Of a stretch of 64,000 bases of DNA, positions 47,188 to 56,685 are shown one piece after another; positions within the stretch are counted from its first letter, which is position 1, and every line of letters begins with the position of its first letter. Below the pieces are notes generated by a model, which searched no databases, was not told the origin of the DNA, and saw nothing but the letters and a program-made list of their open reading frames with translations. This DNA is from Bacillus glycinifermentans (GTDB lineage: Bacteria > Bacillota > Bacilli > Bacillales > Bacillaceae). The translations under genes were made by a program, and so were the position numbers. The DNA lies in contig NZ_LECW02000001.1 in the NCBI RefSeq assembly GCF_001042475.2, positions 310,001 through 374,000 of the forward strand, in the 5' to 3' direction.

Positions 47188-48323
47188 TCGCCTTGCATTT
47201 CGGTGCAGGTAACATCGGCCGCGGCTTTATCGGAGCCCTGCTTACAAAATCGGGGTATGACGTCGTTTTTGCAGATGTGAACGAAGCGGTGATCAATGAA
47301 CTGAACGAAAAACGCCGCTATCCTGTCGAGCTCGCCGATGCATCAAGGCAAACGGAAACGATCGGCCCAGTACAGGCGATTAACAGCGGCAAACAGACTG
47401 AAGAATTATACGAATGGATCACCAAGGCCGACCTTGTGACGACAGCCGTTGGGCCTTCAGTGCTGAAACTGATTGCCGGGTCCTTGGCAGAAGGGCTGAA
47501 AAGACGCCTCAGCAAAAACAAAAAAACTTTAAATATCATAGCCTGTGAAAACATGATCGGCGGAAGCGACCATTTAAAAGAAGCGGTTTTCTCTTATTTG
47601 GCTGAAGAAGAGCAGGAGGCGCTCAGCGTACTTGTCGGATTTCCGAACTCCGCGGTAGACCGGATCGTGCCGGTTCAGCAGCACGATGATCCGCTGAAAG
47701 TGTCTGTCGAGCCCTTCTTTGAATGGGCGGTCGATAAAACCGCATTTGCCGGTGAAGTGCCTGATATAGAAGGAGTGACGTATGTATCAGACCTTGCTCC
47801 TTATATTGAAAGAAAACTGTTTACCGTAAATACCGGGCACGCCATCGCAGCATATGCCGGTTATCAAAGGGGCTTTAAAACGATCAGAGACGCCGTCTGC
47901 GATCCTGAAGTCCGCGAGACGCTGACCGGGGCGCTCGAAGAAACAGGGCAGTATCTGATCCAAACATACGGCTTTTCGGAAGAAGAGCATCAGAGCTATA
48001 TCAAAAAAATCATCGGCCGCTTTGAAAATGAGTTTATATCAGACGACATCACCCGTGTGGCAAGATCGCCGCTTCGCAAGCTTGGCGAACACGACCGTCT
48101 GATCCGCCCCGCCCGAAAGCTCAGCAGCCTGAATGTGAAGGCGGTTCATTTAGCCGAAGGAATCGCCCGGGCGCTGCAATTTGATTTCGCGGATGATCAG
48201 GAAGCCGTCCAGCTCCAAAACATGATTCGTGAAAAAGGCTATAGGGGCGTTCTCGGCGAAGTGTGCGGGCTTGCAGCGGAAGATCCATTGGTGCCGCTGA
48301 TCTTGAAGCATTTGGAGAAATAG
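47184..48323 (+). CDS. mtlD: Mannitol-1-phosphate 5-dehydrogenase MtlD
   Basis: A 379-residue NAD-dependent polyol dehydrogenase that makes fructose 6-phosphate. Rossmann loop FGAGNIGRGFIG at the N-terminus, NCENMIGG-type segment (ACENMIGGSDHLK), and the conserved VGFPNSAVDRIVP. The helix with KLFTVNTGHAIAAYAGY is typical. Coupled to mtlF by ATGA overlap. Confidence 0.94.
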   Translation: MIALHFGAGNIGRGFIGALLTKSGYDVVFADVNEAVINELNEKRRYPVELADASRQTETIGPVQAINSGKQTEELYEWITKADLVTTAVGPSVLKLIAGSLAEGLKRRLSKNKKTLNIIACENMIGGSDHLKEAVFSYLAEEEQEALSVLVGFPNSAVDRIVPVQQHDDPLKVSVEPFFEWAVDKTAFAGEVPDIEGVTYVSDLAPYIERKLFTVNTGHAIAAYAGYQRGFKTIRDAVCDPEVRETLTGALEETGQYLIQTYGFSEEEHQSYIKKIIGRFENEFISDDITRVARSPLRKLGEHDRLIRPARKLSSLNVKAVHLAEGIARALQFDFADDQEAVQLQNMIREKGYRGVLGEVCGLAAEDPLVPLILKHLEK

Positions 48324-48383
48324 TGACGGGTTGCGAACACGCCGGGTCTGCATCAAGAGATGGAAAAATACACAGCCTAACCT

Positions 48384-48410
48384 GGAAGCATCGTCATCGC
48401 CGATGCTTCC
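48384..48410 (+). terminator. Terminator of the mtlAFD operon
   Basis: Stem ggaagcatcg / cgatgcttcc with 7-nt loop and tail atttacc. Confidence 0.65.
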
Positions 48411-48443
48411 ATTTACCGTTATCAAAAATTTAATTAGTTTGAA

Positions 48444-48472
48444 TTGAAGATTTTCTGTAAGCGATTTATGAT
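48444..48472 (+). promoter_or_regulatory. mtlR promoter with cre-like site
   Basis: TTGAAG (48444-48449) and TATGAT (48467-48472) are 17 bp apart. TGTAAGCGATTTAT (48456-48469) in the spacer resembles a cre site, so mtlR too may be under carbon catabolite repression. Confidence 0.6.
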
Positions 48473-48549
48473 AAGGTAGTCATTCTCCCCGGCAGCATTC
48501 CCGTGATCCACTTGCACGCGAAAACGATAATCACCGGAGGCGGCGCTTT

Positions 48550-50628
48550 ATGTACATGACAGCAAGGGAACAAAAACTCATTAAATATCTGTTACACCAA
48601 AACCGCTATGTAAAGGTCGGTGACATCGCCGATTACATTGAAGTCAGCACGCGCACCGTCCACCGTGAGCTGAAAGCGGTTAAATCAGTCATTGAAGAAT
48701 ATCAGCTCAAGCTTGATAAACAGCCGGGCAAAGGCTTGAAGCTCGTCGGCTCTTCCCGCGATAAACAGAGGCTGTTAAATGCCCTCTCACATGACAGCCG
48801 TGTGGAATACACCTCTGATGAACGAAAGCTCCTGATTTTGTGCGCGATGCTTGAATCAGGAGAGCCGATCAAGCTGTATACGATCGCCAACGATTTGCAG
48901 GTAACCGCCGCGACGATCAGCCACGACCTCGATGAGCTGGAGAAATGGATCGCCCCGTTCGGCCTTTCCTTGATCAGAAAGAGAGGCTACGGGATTGAAC
49001 TGAGGGGACCTGAAGATGCCAAGCGAAAAATTGTCGGCAATTTAATAGCGGACAAGCTCGATGTACAGCAATTTTTAGAAACGGTTGAAATGAATATTAA
49101 GGGCAAGAACCAGACGTCGGAAAAAATATTCGGAGTCGTCAGCAGGGGAAAATTGCTCAAGGCGGAAAAAGTGCTGTCCCGGGCCAAAGAACAGCACGGC
49201 CTCTCGCTTTCTGACAGCGCGTACATCGCCCTCGTCGTTCACTTGACGTTTGCAATCGAGCGAATCGAGCTTGGCGAAGTCATCAATATGAACGAAGAGG
49301 AACTGGCGGAGCTGAAAAGCACGAAAGAATTTGAGCTCGCCCTCGCGATTGCCGAAGCGCTCGAAGAAGCGTTCCATGTCAAGATACCCGATGCAGAGGC
49401 CGGCTATATTACGATGCACCTCAGAAGCGCCAACCGAAGCTATAAAAAGGACTACAGGGCGGAAGACATCGAGCTTGACACCGCCCTGCGCACGAAAAAG
49501 CTGATTGATTTCATATCCGAAAAAACGGGGCTGAATCTAAATGACAATCAATCGCTCTATGAAGGGCTGATCGCCCATCTTGAGCCTGCCATCGTCCGGA
49601 TCAAAGAAAAAATGACGATTCACAACCCTTTACAAGAGCAGATTAAAAAAGACTATTTCCTTTTATTCATGGCCATCGAAGAAGGCGTCGAACGATTCTT
49701 TCCGGAAATGCATTTTCCGGATGAAGAGATTGCGTTTATCGTCCTCCACTTCGGCTCTGCGCTCGAAATGAACAAAGAAAAAATACACATCAATGCGCTC
49801 GTCATTTGTTCAAGCGGAATCGGTTCATCAAAGATGCTTGCGTCAAGGCTGAAAAAAGAGCTTCCTGAAATCGCATCTTTTGACATCTCTTCGGTGATGG
49901 AGCTGAAAACGAAGGATGCCGGCGCTTATGACATCATCGTGTCGACCGTGCCGATTCCGTACGATGGGATCGACTACGTCATCGTCAGCCCGCTCCTTGA
50001 CGAAGAAGACGTCAAACACGTCAAGCACCAGCTCACCCGGAAAATTCCGCTCATTCTTCAGAAAAAACGGGCCGGGCAAAAAGAGCCCGCGCCATTCCCG
50101 GATATGCTCCGAACCGCCGCTAAAATCAATCAGTATGCGACGGCGATCCAGCATATCCTAAGCCATTTTTCCGTCGATGTGCTGGAGACGGCGGAGAGCC
50201 ATGAACAGACGGTTAAACGCCTGTGCGCACGTCTGAAAGATCAAGGCTTGATCACTGATGCCGGCGATTTGACTGAGGGACTTCTGAAGCGCGAAGCACT
50301 GGGGGGCCTCGGTATACCCGGCACATCGTTCGCACTGTTTCATTTAAAAACGGAAGCGGCAATCGTTCCTGTTTTCAAAGCCGTCGACTTAACTGCGCCG
50401 TATAACATCAAGGGCATGGACGGCAGCACCGTCAAGATGATGAGGATGCTCATCATGCTTGCACCCGCTGATATTTCGCCGGAAGGAGCGGAGCTTTTAA
50501 GCTCGATCAGCTCCTCGATCATTGAGAGCGATGACAGCCTGGCCGCATATGAAACAGGTGACACCGACCTGCTCTACAGAAGGCTGAACATTCTGTTTCA
50601 CACATTCCTTCAGGATAAAAAATGGTGA
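48550..50628 (+). CDS. mtlR: PRD-containing mannitol operon activator MtlR
   Basis: A 692-residue multidomain activator: N-terminal helix-turn-helix ([19 protein letters not shown]), a second HTH ([17 protein letters not shown]), two PTS regulation domains (about 190-400), an EIIB-Gat-like domain with Cys in [17 protein letters not shown] (about 419) and a C-terminal EIIA-like domain. Phosphorylation by HPr and MtlF sets its activity. GGAGG precedes ATG 48550; ATG 48556 is an alternative. It has its own promoter. Confidence 0.92.
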   Translation: MYMTAREQKLIKYLLHQNRYVKVGDIADYIEVSTRTVHRELKAVKSVIEEYQLKLDKQPGKGLKLVGSSRDKQRLLNALSHDSRVEYTSDERKLLILCAMLESGEPIKLYTIANDLQVTAATISHDLDELEKWIAPFGLSLIRKRGYGIELRGPEDAKRKIVGNLIADKLDVQQFLETVEMNIKGKNQTSEKIFGVVSRGKLLKAEKVLSRAKEQHGLSLSDSAYIALVVHLTFAIERIELGEVINMNEEELAELKSTKEFELALAIAEALEEAFHVKIPDAEAGYITMHLRSANRSYKKDYRAEDIELDTALRTKKLIDFISEKTGLNLNDNQSLYEGLIAHLEPAIVRIKEKMTIHNPLQEQIKKDYFLLFMAIEEGVERFFPEMHFPDEEIAFIVLHFGSALEMNKEKIHINALVICSSGIGSSKMLASRLKKELPEIASFDISSVMELKTKDAGAYDIIVSTVPIPYDGIDYVIVSPLLDEEDVKHVKHQLTRKIPLILQKKRAGQKEPAPFPDMLRTAAKINQYATAIQHILSHFSVDVLETAESHEQTVKRLCARLKDQGLITDAGDLTEGLLKREALGGLGIPGTSFALFHLKTEAAIVPVFKAVDLTAPYNIKGMDGSTVKMMRMLIMLAPADISPEGAELLSSISSSIIESDDSLAAYETGDTDLLYRRLNILFHTFLQDKKW

Positions 50629-50633
50629 AGACG

Positions 50634-50653
50634 CCCGGACCAAGTGATCCGGG
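50634..50653 (+). terminator. Terminator of mtlR
   Basis: Stem cccgga / tccggg followed by T7. Confidence 0.78.
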
Positions 50654-50677
50654 TTTTTTTATTTGGCATACGCGCAT

Positions 50678-50703
50678 GTTTATTCACAGCCTCGTGCGGT
50701 TAA
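50678..50703 (+). promoter_or_regulatory. SigmaB-type promoter of ydaD
   Basis: GTTTAT-N14-GGTTAA, close to the SigB consensus GTTTAA-N12-15-GGGTAT, 37 bp before the ydaD start. ydaD-ydaE are known general-stress genes in B. subtilis. Confidence 0.6.
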
Positions 50704-50739
50704 TGGTGTAGTAGCACCATCAAAAAGGAGGAATGTATC

Positions 50740-52128
<1,389 letters not shown>

Positions 52129-52129
<1 letters not shown>

Positions 52130-52152
52130 CGAATGGGAGATGCTCTCATTCG
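52129..52152 (+). terminator. Terminator of ydaDE
   Basis: Stem gcgaatg..ga / tc..cattcgc followed by T6, one base from the ydaE stop. Confidence 0.78.
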
Positions 52153-52495
52153 CTTTTTTCTTCACAGCTGAATACGGCAGGTGCGATCGGCAAAATAAAA
52201 CCGGATGCCGGACATGAATATTTCATTTTCCGCGCTTTCCGTCTGAAAAAACCGGTTCAAGCTTTCGTTTTTTTCCGGTTAAGCTTCCAAGCCTCGCAAT
52301 TTCCGGTGCCGATCATCCGGTTATCGTGATCGATATCAGCCGAAAGAAGTTCAGTAAAGATATACAGCCCATATCCGCTACTGCGTCGTATGCAATCAAG
52401 ATGTTCAGGTCCATCAGCCCCCCCTGTTTATTGTTTAATATTCAAGACGATGTGGAAAAGTAACAATGGATACGATAAAAAGGAGGGACCCTGAC
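52153..52495. other. Intergenic region between ydaE and ydaG
   Basis: About 340 bp. Two short open stretches on the plus strand (ending near 52290 and 52463) look like coding sequence in composition but have no start signals and no recognised similarity; they may be decayed gene remains. The right end carries the ydaG promoter. Confidence 0.35.
52433..52459 (+). promoter_or_regulatory. Candidate SigmaB promoter of ydaG
   Basis: GTTTAA (52433-52438), a perfect SigB -35, followed after 15 bp by GGAAAA, a poor -10. ydaG is a SigB-dependent stress gene in B. subtilis. Confidence 0.45.
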
Positions 52496-52918
52496 ATGGA
52501 TCAGGAACAAATCAAACAAAAGGTGCTGAATATTCTCGACCATCACAAAGTCGGATCGCTGGCAACGGTAGAAGGCGGCAAGCCTCATTCCCGCTATATG
52601 ACCTTTTTCCACGACGGGCTGACGCTTTATACCCCGACAAGCGTTGAGACGCATAAAGCCGAGGAAATCGAAAACAATCCGAATGTCCACGTGCTGCTCG
52701 GCTATGACGGCGACGGCTTTGGCGACGCCTATCTTGAAATCGAAGGGACGGCAAAGCTGAACGGCTCGAAAGAATTGAAAGGTCAAATGTGGAATGAACG
52801 GCTCAGCCGCTGGTTTGAAGGAAAAGACGATCCGAACTTAACCGTTCTCGAAATTCATCCTTCAGAAATCAGGCTCATGAATGAGGGGGAAAGCACGCCG
52901 GTAACGCTCGATCTGTAA
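52496..52918 (+). CDS. ydaG: General-stress pyridoxamine-oxidase-like protein YdaG
   Basis: A 140-residue split-barrel flavin-binding protein (GS26): KVGSLATVEGGKPHSRYMTFFHDG, YTPTSVETHKAEEIENNPNVHVLLGY, WFEGKDDPNL. Binds FMN/FAD in the family; reaction unknown. ATG 52496 nine bases after AGGAGG matches the B. subtilis length; an upstream ATG is unsupported. Confidence 0.9.
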   Translation: MDQEQIKQKVLNILDHHKVGSLATVEGGKPHSRYMTFFHDGLTLYTPTSVETHKAEEIENNPNVHVLLGYDGDGFGDAYLEIEGTAKLNGSKELKGQMWNERLSRWFEGKDDPNLTVLEIHPSEIRLMNEGESTPVTLDL

Positions 52919-52935
52919 TCCCTGAATCGAACAGT

Positions 52936-53290
52936 TTGTCAAATGAGAGGAACTGTAGTATAATACAAGACAGCGCCTAAGGAGCAAATAAAAGGAAAGT
53001 AAACTTCTTTTTTCTTTCTTAGAAGATGCTTGTTTTTCTTCCTCTGACCGCCCTTAACAGGATAGAGGGAAAAAAGACTTTTTGTTTCACAATTCACACT
53101 GGCGCGGCTTCGGAGCCGCAAGGACGATTGAGAGGTAGGGCTTTCGTTGTCTTGGTTTCAGAAATTCCATGGTGTTTACTTTCATACGGAACGATAGATG
53201 CTAATGTCATCTTATGATGATAGATATATATTATTTGCTCAAAAATAAAATGAATGGGACCGCTTCGGCTTTTGCTGAAGCGGTTTTTAA
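52936..53290 (+). ncRNA. Candidate structured leader upstream of amj
   Basis: A strong SigA promoter (TTGTCA 52936-52941, 17 bp, TATAAT 52959-52964) lies ~390 bp before amj. The ~290 bases downstream contain no convincing gene, a stable hairpin gcggct-tcgg-agccgc (53104-53119), and end in an intrinsic terminator (stem accgcttcggc / gctgaagcggt, 53259-53285, then T5). This is the layout of a regulatory leader or of a small RNA. It matches no riboswitch class that I could recognise. Confidence 0.5.
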
Positions 53291-53295
53291 ATTGG

Positions 53296-53324
53296 CGAAA
53301 CATTTTTCTTCGATAGACAGTCTT
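53296..53324 (+). promoter_or_regulatory. Possible ECF (SigM-like) promoter of amj
   Basis: CGAAAC (53296-53301) followed after 17 bp by AGTCTT (53319-53324) partly fits TGAAAC-N16-CGTCTA. amj is SigM-dependent in B. subtilis. The match is imperfect and the leader would be under 20 nt. Confidence 0.35.
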
Positions 53325-53348
53325 ACTTGTAGACTGGAGGAATCGAAA

Positions 53349-54158
53349 ATGGATTTTTTGACATCTAAAGTGCTTTTGATTTTCTTTTTTTTGCTGTTGA
53401 TTCACTCGATCGAGACATTGGCATATGCGGCGCGGCTGTCCGGGGCAAGGGTAGGGTTTATCGCATCGGCTTTGTCTCTGTTTAACGTAATGGTAATCGT
53501 TTCGAGAATGTCCAACATGATCCAGCAGCCCGTCACAGGAAAGCTCGTCGATGTTGCGGGCGCTCATGCGCTTTCGCTCGTGGGGCAGCAGTTTCGGTTT
53601 TTAATCTTCGGCTCGACGGTCGGCACGATCTGCGGCATGCTGCTCTTGCCGACATTTGTGGCCGTTTTTTCGAGGGCGATCGTTCATTTGGCAGGGGAAA
53701 ACGGCTCCGTTCTGCACATGTTTCGGAAAGGGCTGACAAAAAGCAGCCTGAAAAACATCAGGCAATACGTGAAAAAACCGTCCGTCCATTATATGAAAGG
53801 CTTTCAACTCCGCTATATTCCGAAACGGCTGTTTGTCTTAAACATGGTCATTACCGCGATTTATACGATCGGAGTCCTCGCCGCTCTTTATGCCGGGGTT
53901 CTCGTTCCTGAAAGGCATACAACGGCCGTGATGGCATCAGGTCTTGTCAACGGGGTGGCGACAATGCTCCTTGCGCTGTTTGTCGATCCGAAGGTTTCGG
54001 TGCTGGCCGATGATGTGGCCAAAGGGAAACGGAGCTATGTTTATTTGAAATGGGCCTCTGTCACAATGGCGGTATCCAGGGTAACCGGCACGGTTCTCGC
54101 ACAGCTTTTGTTTATACCTGCATCTTACTATATCGCATGGATGACCAAATGGATGTAG
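53349..54158 (+). CDS. amj: Alternate lipid II flippase Amj (YdaH)
   Basis: A 269-residue polytopic membrane protein (about six hydrophobic segments): SIETLAYAARLSGARVGFIASALSLFNVMVIVSRMSNMIQQP at the N-terminus and FVDPKVSVLADDVAKG near 220. In B. subtilis Amj flips lipid-linked peptidoglycan precursors and becomes essential when MurJ is missing. The start is ATG 53349 eight bases after GGAGG; the longer frame upstream runs through the terminator and promoter region. Confidence 0.9.
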   Translation: MDFLTSKVLLIFFFLLLIHSIETLAYAARLSGARVGFIASALSLFNVMVIVSRMSNMIQQPVTGKLVDVAGAHALSLVGQQFRFLIFGSTVGTICGMLLLPTFVAVFSRAIVHLAGENGSVLHMFRKGLTKSSLKNIRQYVKKPSVHYMKGFQLRYIPKRLFVLNMVITAIYTIGVLAALYAGVLVPERHTTAVMASGLVNGVATMLLALFVDPKVSVLADDVAKGKRSYVYLKWASVTMAVSRVTGTVLAQLLFIPASYYIAWMTKWM

Positions 54159-54321
54159 GTGTTATGAAACGAAAAGATCAAAAAACGCATCAAAATATTT
54201 CGTTTTGTAAGTCAGGGTGGAATAGAGAATAATATTTCGGATGGAATATGCTTTTATAGCTTTCTTTTATTAATTGTCGGCTGCGTCATCCTGTGGTAGT
54301 CTATTTGTGGCGGTGATAAAA

Positions 54322-55272
54322 GTGGATAATGTGAAAAGAGTAAGAGTAAGGGTAAAAAAGAAGAAGAAAAAACGGCGAAAAATCATCAAACTGCTGCTGC
54401 TGTTCATTGTGCTGCTTATCATTGCTGTTACGGGATACAGCATATACGAATATCAACAAGGCTTAGCAGAGTCTGACGGAAGTTTTAAAAATGACGGTCA
54501 GTTCGAGTTCAACGGAGAAGGCTCGGATTTGGACGAAGTGAACGTTCTCGTGCTCGGAATCGATTCCAGAGGGGAAGAGCATTCAAGATCGGATTCGATG
54601 ATGGTCATTCATTATGATAAAAAACAAAAACAGCCTAAATTGATTTCGATCATGAGGGACAGCTATGTCGATATACCGGGGCATCCCAAGCAAAAGATCA
54701 ATGCAGCATATGCATTCGGCGGCCCTGAGCTTGTCCGCAAAACACTTAAGGAAAATTTCGGTTTGAACATCAACTACTACGCCGTCCTCGATTTTAAAGG
54801 GTTTGCCAAAATCGTCGATGCGGTGGCCCCTGACGGCATTGAAGTCAATGTGCCGAAAAAGATGTCATACGGAATCGGCATGACACTGGAGCCCGGCAAG
54901 CAGGTTTTGCACGGCGACAAACTGCTCGGATATGTCCGTTTCAGACATGACAGGGAAAGCGACTTTGGACGGGTGAGAAGGCAGCAGGAAGTCTTTGGAA
55001 AGCTGGAAAAAGAAGCGGTGAATATCGGAAATATCGCGCGGCTTCCGAAGATTTTGGGCCTTGTCGACCCGTATGTCGAAACAAACCTTCCAAACGGCGT
55101 CATCTTTTCAGTCGGTAAAGATTTCTTGTTGGGAGACACAAAGGAAACGAAAAGCTTTAGGCTGCCTGTCGACGGGTCGTTCACGAACAAAACGGTCCCG
55201 ACGTACGGCGCGGTATTGGATTTGGATCTTGAAAAAAACAAAGAAGCACTGCAGCAATTTCTTGACGAGTGA
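54322..55272 (+). CDS. LytR-CpsA-Psr (LCP) family cell-wall transferase
   Basis: A 316-residue membrane-anchored protein with a very basic N-terminus (a run of Lys/Arg/Val, six Lys in a row), one membrane segment (about 23-43) and an extracellular LCP domain: VLVLGIDSR, SDSMMVIHYD, SIMRDSYVDIPG, KINAAYAFGG, LLGYVRFRHDRESDFGRVRRQQ. LCP proteins attach teichoic acids or other glycopolymers to peptidoglycan. It is related to TagU/TagV but I cannot assign which. Several GTG codons could be the start; 54322 follows a GGTGAT site. Confidence 0.83.
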   Translation: MDNVKRVRVRVKKKKKKRRKIIKLLLLFIVLLIIAVTGYSIYEYQQGLAESDGSFKNDGQFEFNGEGSDLDEVNVLVLGIDSRGEEHSRSDSMMVIHYDKKQKQPKLISIMRDSYVDIPGHPKQKINAAYAFGGPELVRKTLKENFGLNINYYAVLDFKGFAKIVDAVAPDGIEVNVPKKMSYGIGMTLEPGKQVLHGDKLLGYVRFRHDRESDFGRVRRQQEVFGKLEKEAVNIGNIARLPKILGLVDPYVETNLPNGVIFSVGKDFLLGDTKETKSFRLPVDGSFTNKTVPTYGAVLDLDLEKNKEALQQFLDE

Positions 55273-55295
55273 TCCGCCGAATAACACGGCGGATC
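55271..55295. terminator. Bidirectional terminator between the LCP gene and ydzA
   Basis: Perfect 9-bp stem gatccgccg / cggcggatc with 7-nt loop, then ttattttt; both genes end here. Confidence 0.82.
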
Positions 55296-55592
55296 TTATT
55301 TTTGATCATACGTTTTTAGGCCGCGGTCGTACAAAAAGTTCCCGAACGGAACAAATGCGGCGAGAAGCCCTGCGGCAGGCCATTTCAGCGACCACTTCAC
55401 GGCAAATGTCGCATACAACAGGACCATGAGATAAAGGATGAAAAATCCGCCGTGAAGCGAGCCGGCAATCGTGACAGCCATCGGGTAGCCCGCCCAATAT
55501 TTAAGAGGCATAGCGACAAAAAGCAGGAAAAGCAGTGACATGCCCTCGATGAACCCCATCGCTCGAAGGCGGCCAATCGGCGTTTGCAGCAT
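55296..55592 (-). CDS. ydzA: DUF3817 membrane protein YdzA
   Basis: A 98-residue membrane protein with three hydrophobic segments: GFIEGMSLLFLLFVAMPLKY, HGGFFILYLMVLLYA and AAFVPFGNFLYDRGL, hallmarks of DUF3817. Function unknown. The start ATG 55592 is six bases after AGGAGG. Confidence 0.87.
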   Translation of the reverse strand: MLQTPIGRLRAMGFIEGMSLLFLLFVAMPLKYWAGYPMAVTIAGSLHGGFFILYLMVLLYATFAVKWSLKWPAAGLLAAFVPFGNFLYDRGLKTYDQK

Positions 55593-55665
55593 GAAATACC
55601 TCCTTTTGTCCAATCTTTACCTCTATAATATAGACCAAAAAAGGACAAATAGAACAGGCCGGCGT

Positions 55666-56076
55666 TTATTTTTCGGCCGGAATTTTCATTAAAGCCCCGA
55701 AATATTGCTGTGCCGTCGTAAAGCAGATAAATGCTATAAGCTCTGAGATCTCTTCGTCGGAAAACATCTCTTTCAACACCTTAAACTGGCTGTCTCCGAC
55801 CCGGTCCCTCTCCGATAGAAATACTTCTGCAAACCCCATGGCAAGACTTGTTTTTTCCAGATTTGAAGCCTCAGGTTTTCCTTTCGCTTTGCAATATTCG
55901 CAGCCGTTCCCCTGGGCAAGCACTCTGCGCACCTGCTCCTTCAGCTCCTTTGATAACAAACCGTCCCCGGCAAGCTCGTCTGCCAAAGCCGTCCAGGCTG
56001 ACAGAATGGAATCGGAATGCCCCAGCAGCCGCTGAAACGGAGTCTCTCCTTTTGTAGAAGGGTTAATTCTTGTCAT
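55666..56076 (-). CDS. AhpD/carboxymuconolactone decarboxylase-like protein with CXXC
   Basis: A 136-residue helical protein of the CMD/AhpD superfamily with GNGCEYCKAKG (CXXC at about 58-61) and a C-terminal helix FICFTTAQQYFGALM. The CXXC suggests thiol peroxidase or disulfide activity, though the His that follows in AhpD is replaced. It is divergent from lrpC, 110 bp apart, so LrpC may regulate it. Not at this place in B. subtilis as far as I recall. Confidence 0.8.
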   Translation of the reverse strand: MTRINPSTKGETPFQRLLGHSDSILSAWTALADELAGDGLLSKELKEQVRRVLAQGNGCEYCKAKGKPEASNLEKTSLAMGFAEVFLSERDRVGDSQFKVLKEMFSDEEISELIAFICFTTAQQYFGALMKIPAEK

Positions 56077-56187
56077 ATTCTGATCACCTCTCCATAATAG
56101 TATCTAAATGATACGAAAATAGGAATTTCGTTTGTAAATATATATCTGAAAATATTTGAAAAATGAAACGAAAAAAGGAGCGGTGCT

Positions 56188-56628
56188 TTGCAAATGAATA
56201 TAGATGAGCTCGATTTTAAAATCATAGAAGAATTAAAGAAAGACAGCCGTTTGTCGATGAGAGAGCTCGGCAGAAAGATCACCCTCTCCGCTCCGTCTGT
56301 GACCGAGAGGGTGAGGCGGCTTGAAGCGTTCGGCGTCATTAAGCGGTACACATTGGACATCGATTATCAGAAAATCGGCCTCCCCGTCTCCTGCATCATT
56401 GAAGCGACGGTGAAAAACGGGGAATACGAAAGGTTTAAAGCATATATTGAACGCCTTCCGAATATCGAATTTTGCTACCGGATCGCAGGGGCGGCATGCT
56501 ATATGCTGAAAATAAACGCCGCAAATCTTGAAGAGGTTGAAGCGTTTATCAATCGAACATCGCCTTACGCCCAGACTGTAACGCATGTCATTTTTTCAGA
56601 AATCAAAACGAAGGATTTCGAACGTTAG
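56188..56628 (+). CDS. lrpC: Lrp/AsnC-family regulator LrpC
   Basis: A 146-residue Lrp-type regulator: HTH in ELKKDSRLSMRELGRKI..SAPSVTERVRRLEAFGVI and a C-terminal RAM/ligand domain (AGAACYMLKINA). Start TTG 56188, seven bases after AAGGAG, is favoured; ATG 56194 is further than usual from the site. In B. subtilis LrpC affects sporulation and amino-acid metabolism and bends DNA. Confidence 0.9.
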   Translation: MQMNIDELDFKIIEELKKDSRLSMRELGRKITLSAPSVTERVRRLEAFGVIKRYTLDIDYQKIGLPVSCIIEATVKNGEYERFKAYIERLPNIEFCYRIAGAACYMLKINAANLEEVEAFINRTSPYAQTVTHVIFSEIKTKDFER

Positions 56629-56685
56629 AGACGAACCCTTGTCATCTGTTATAATAAAAGGATGGATGAATAAGAAAGTGAAGTG

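Noticed and set aside
53214-53348. N-terminal extension of amj
   Set aside because: It would run through an intrinsic terminator; GGAGG and the family start fit ATG 53349.
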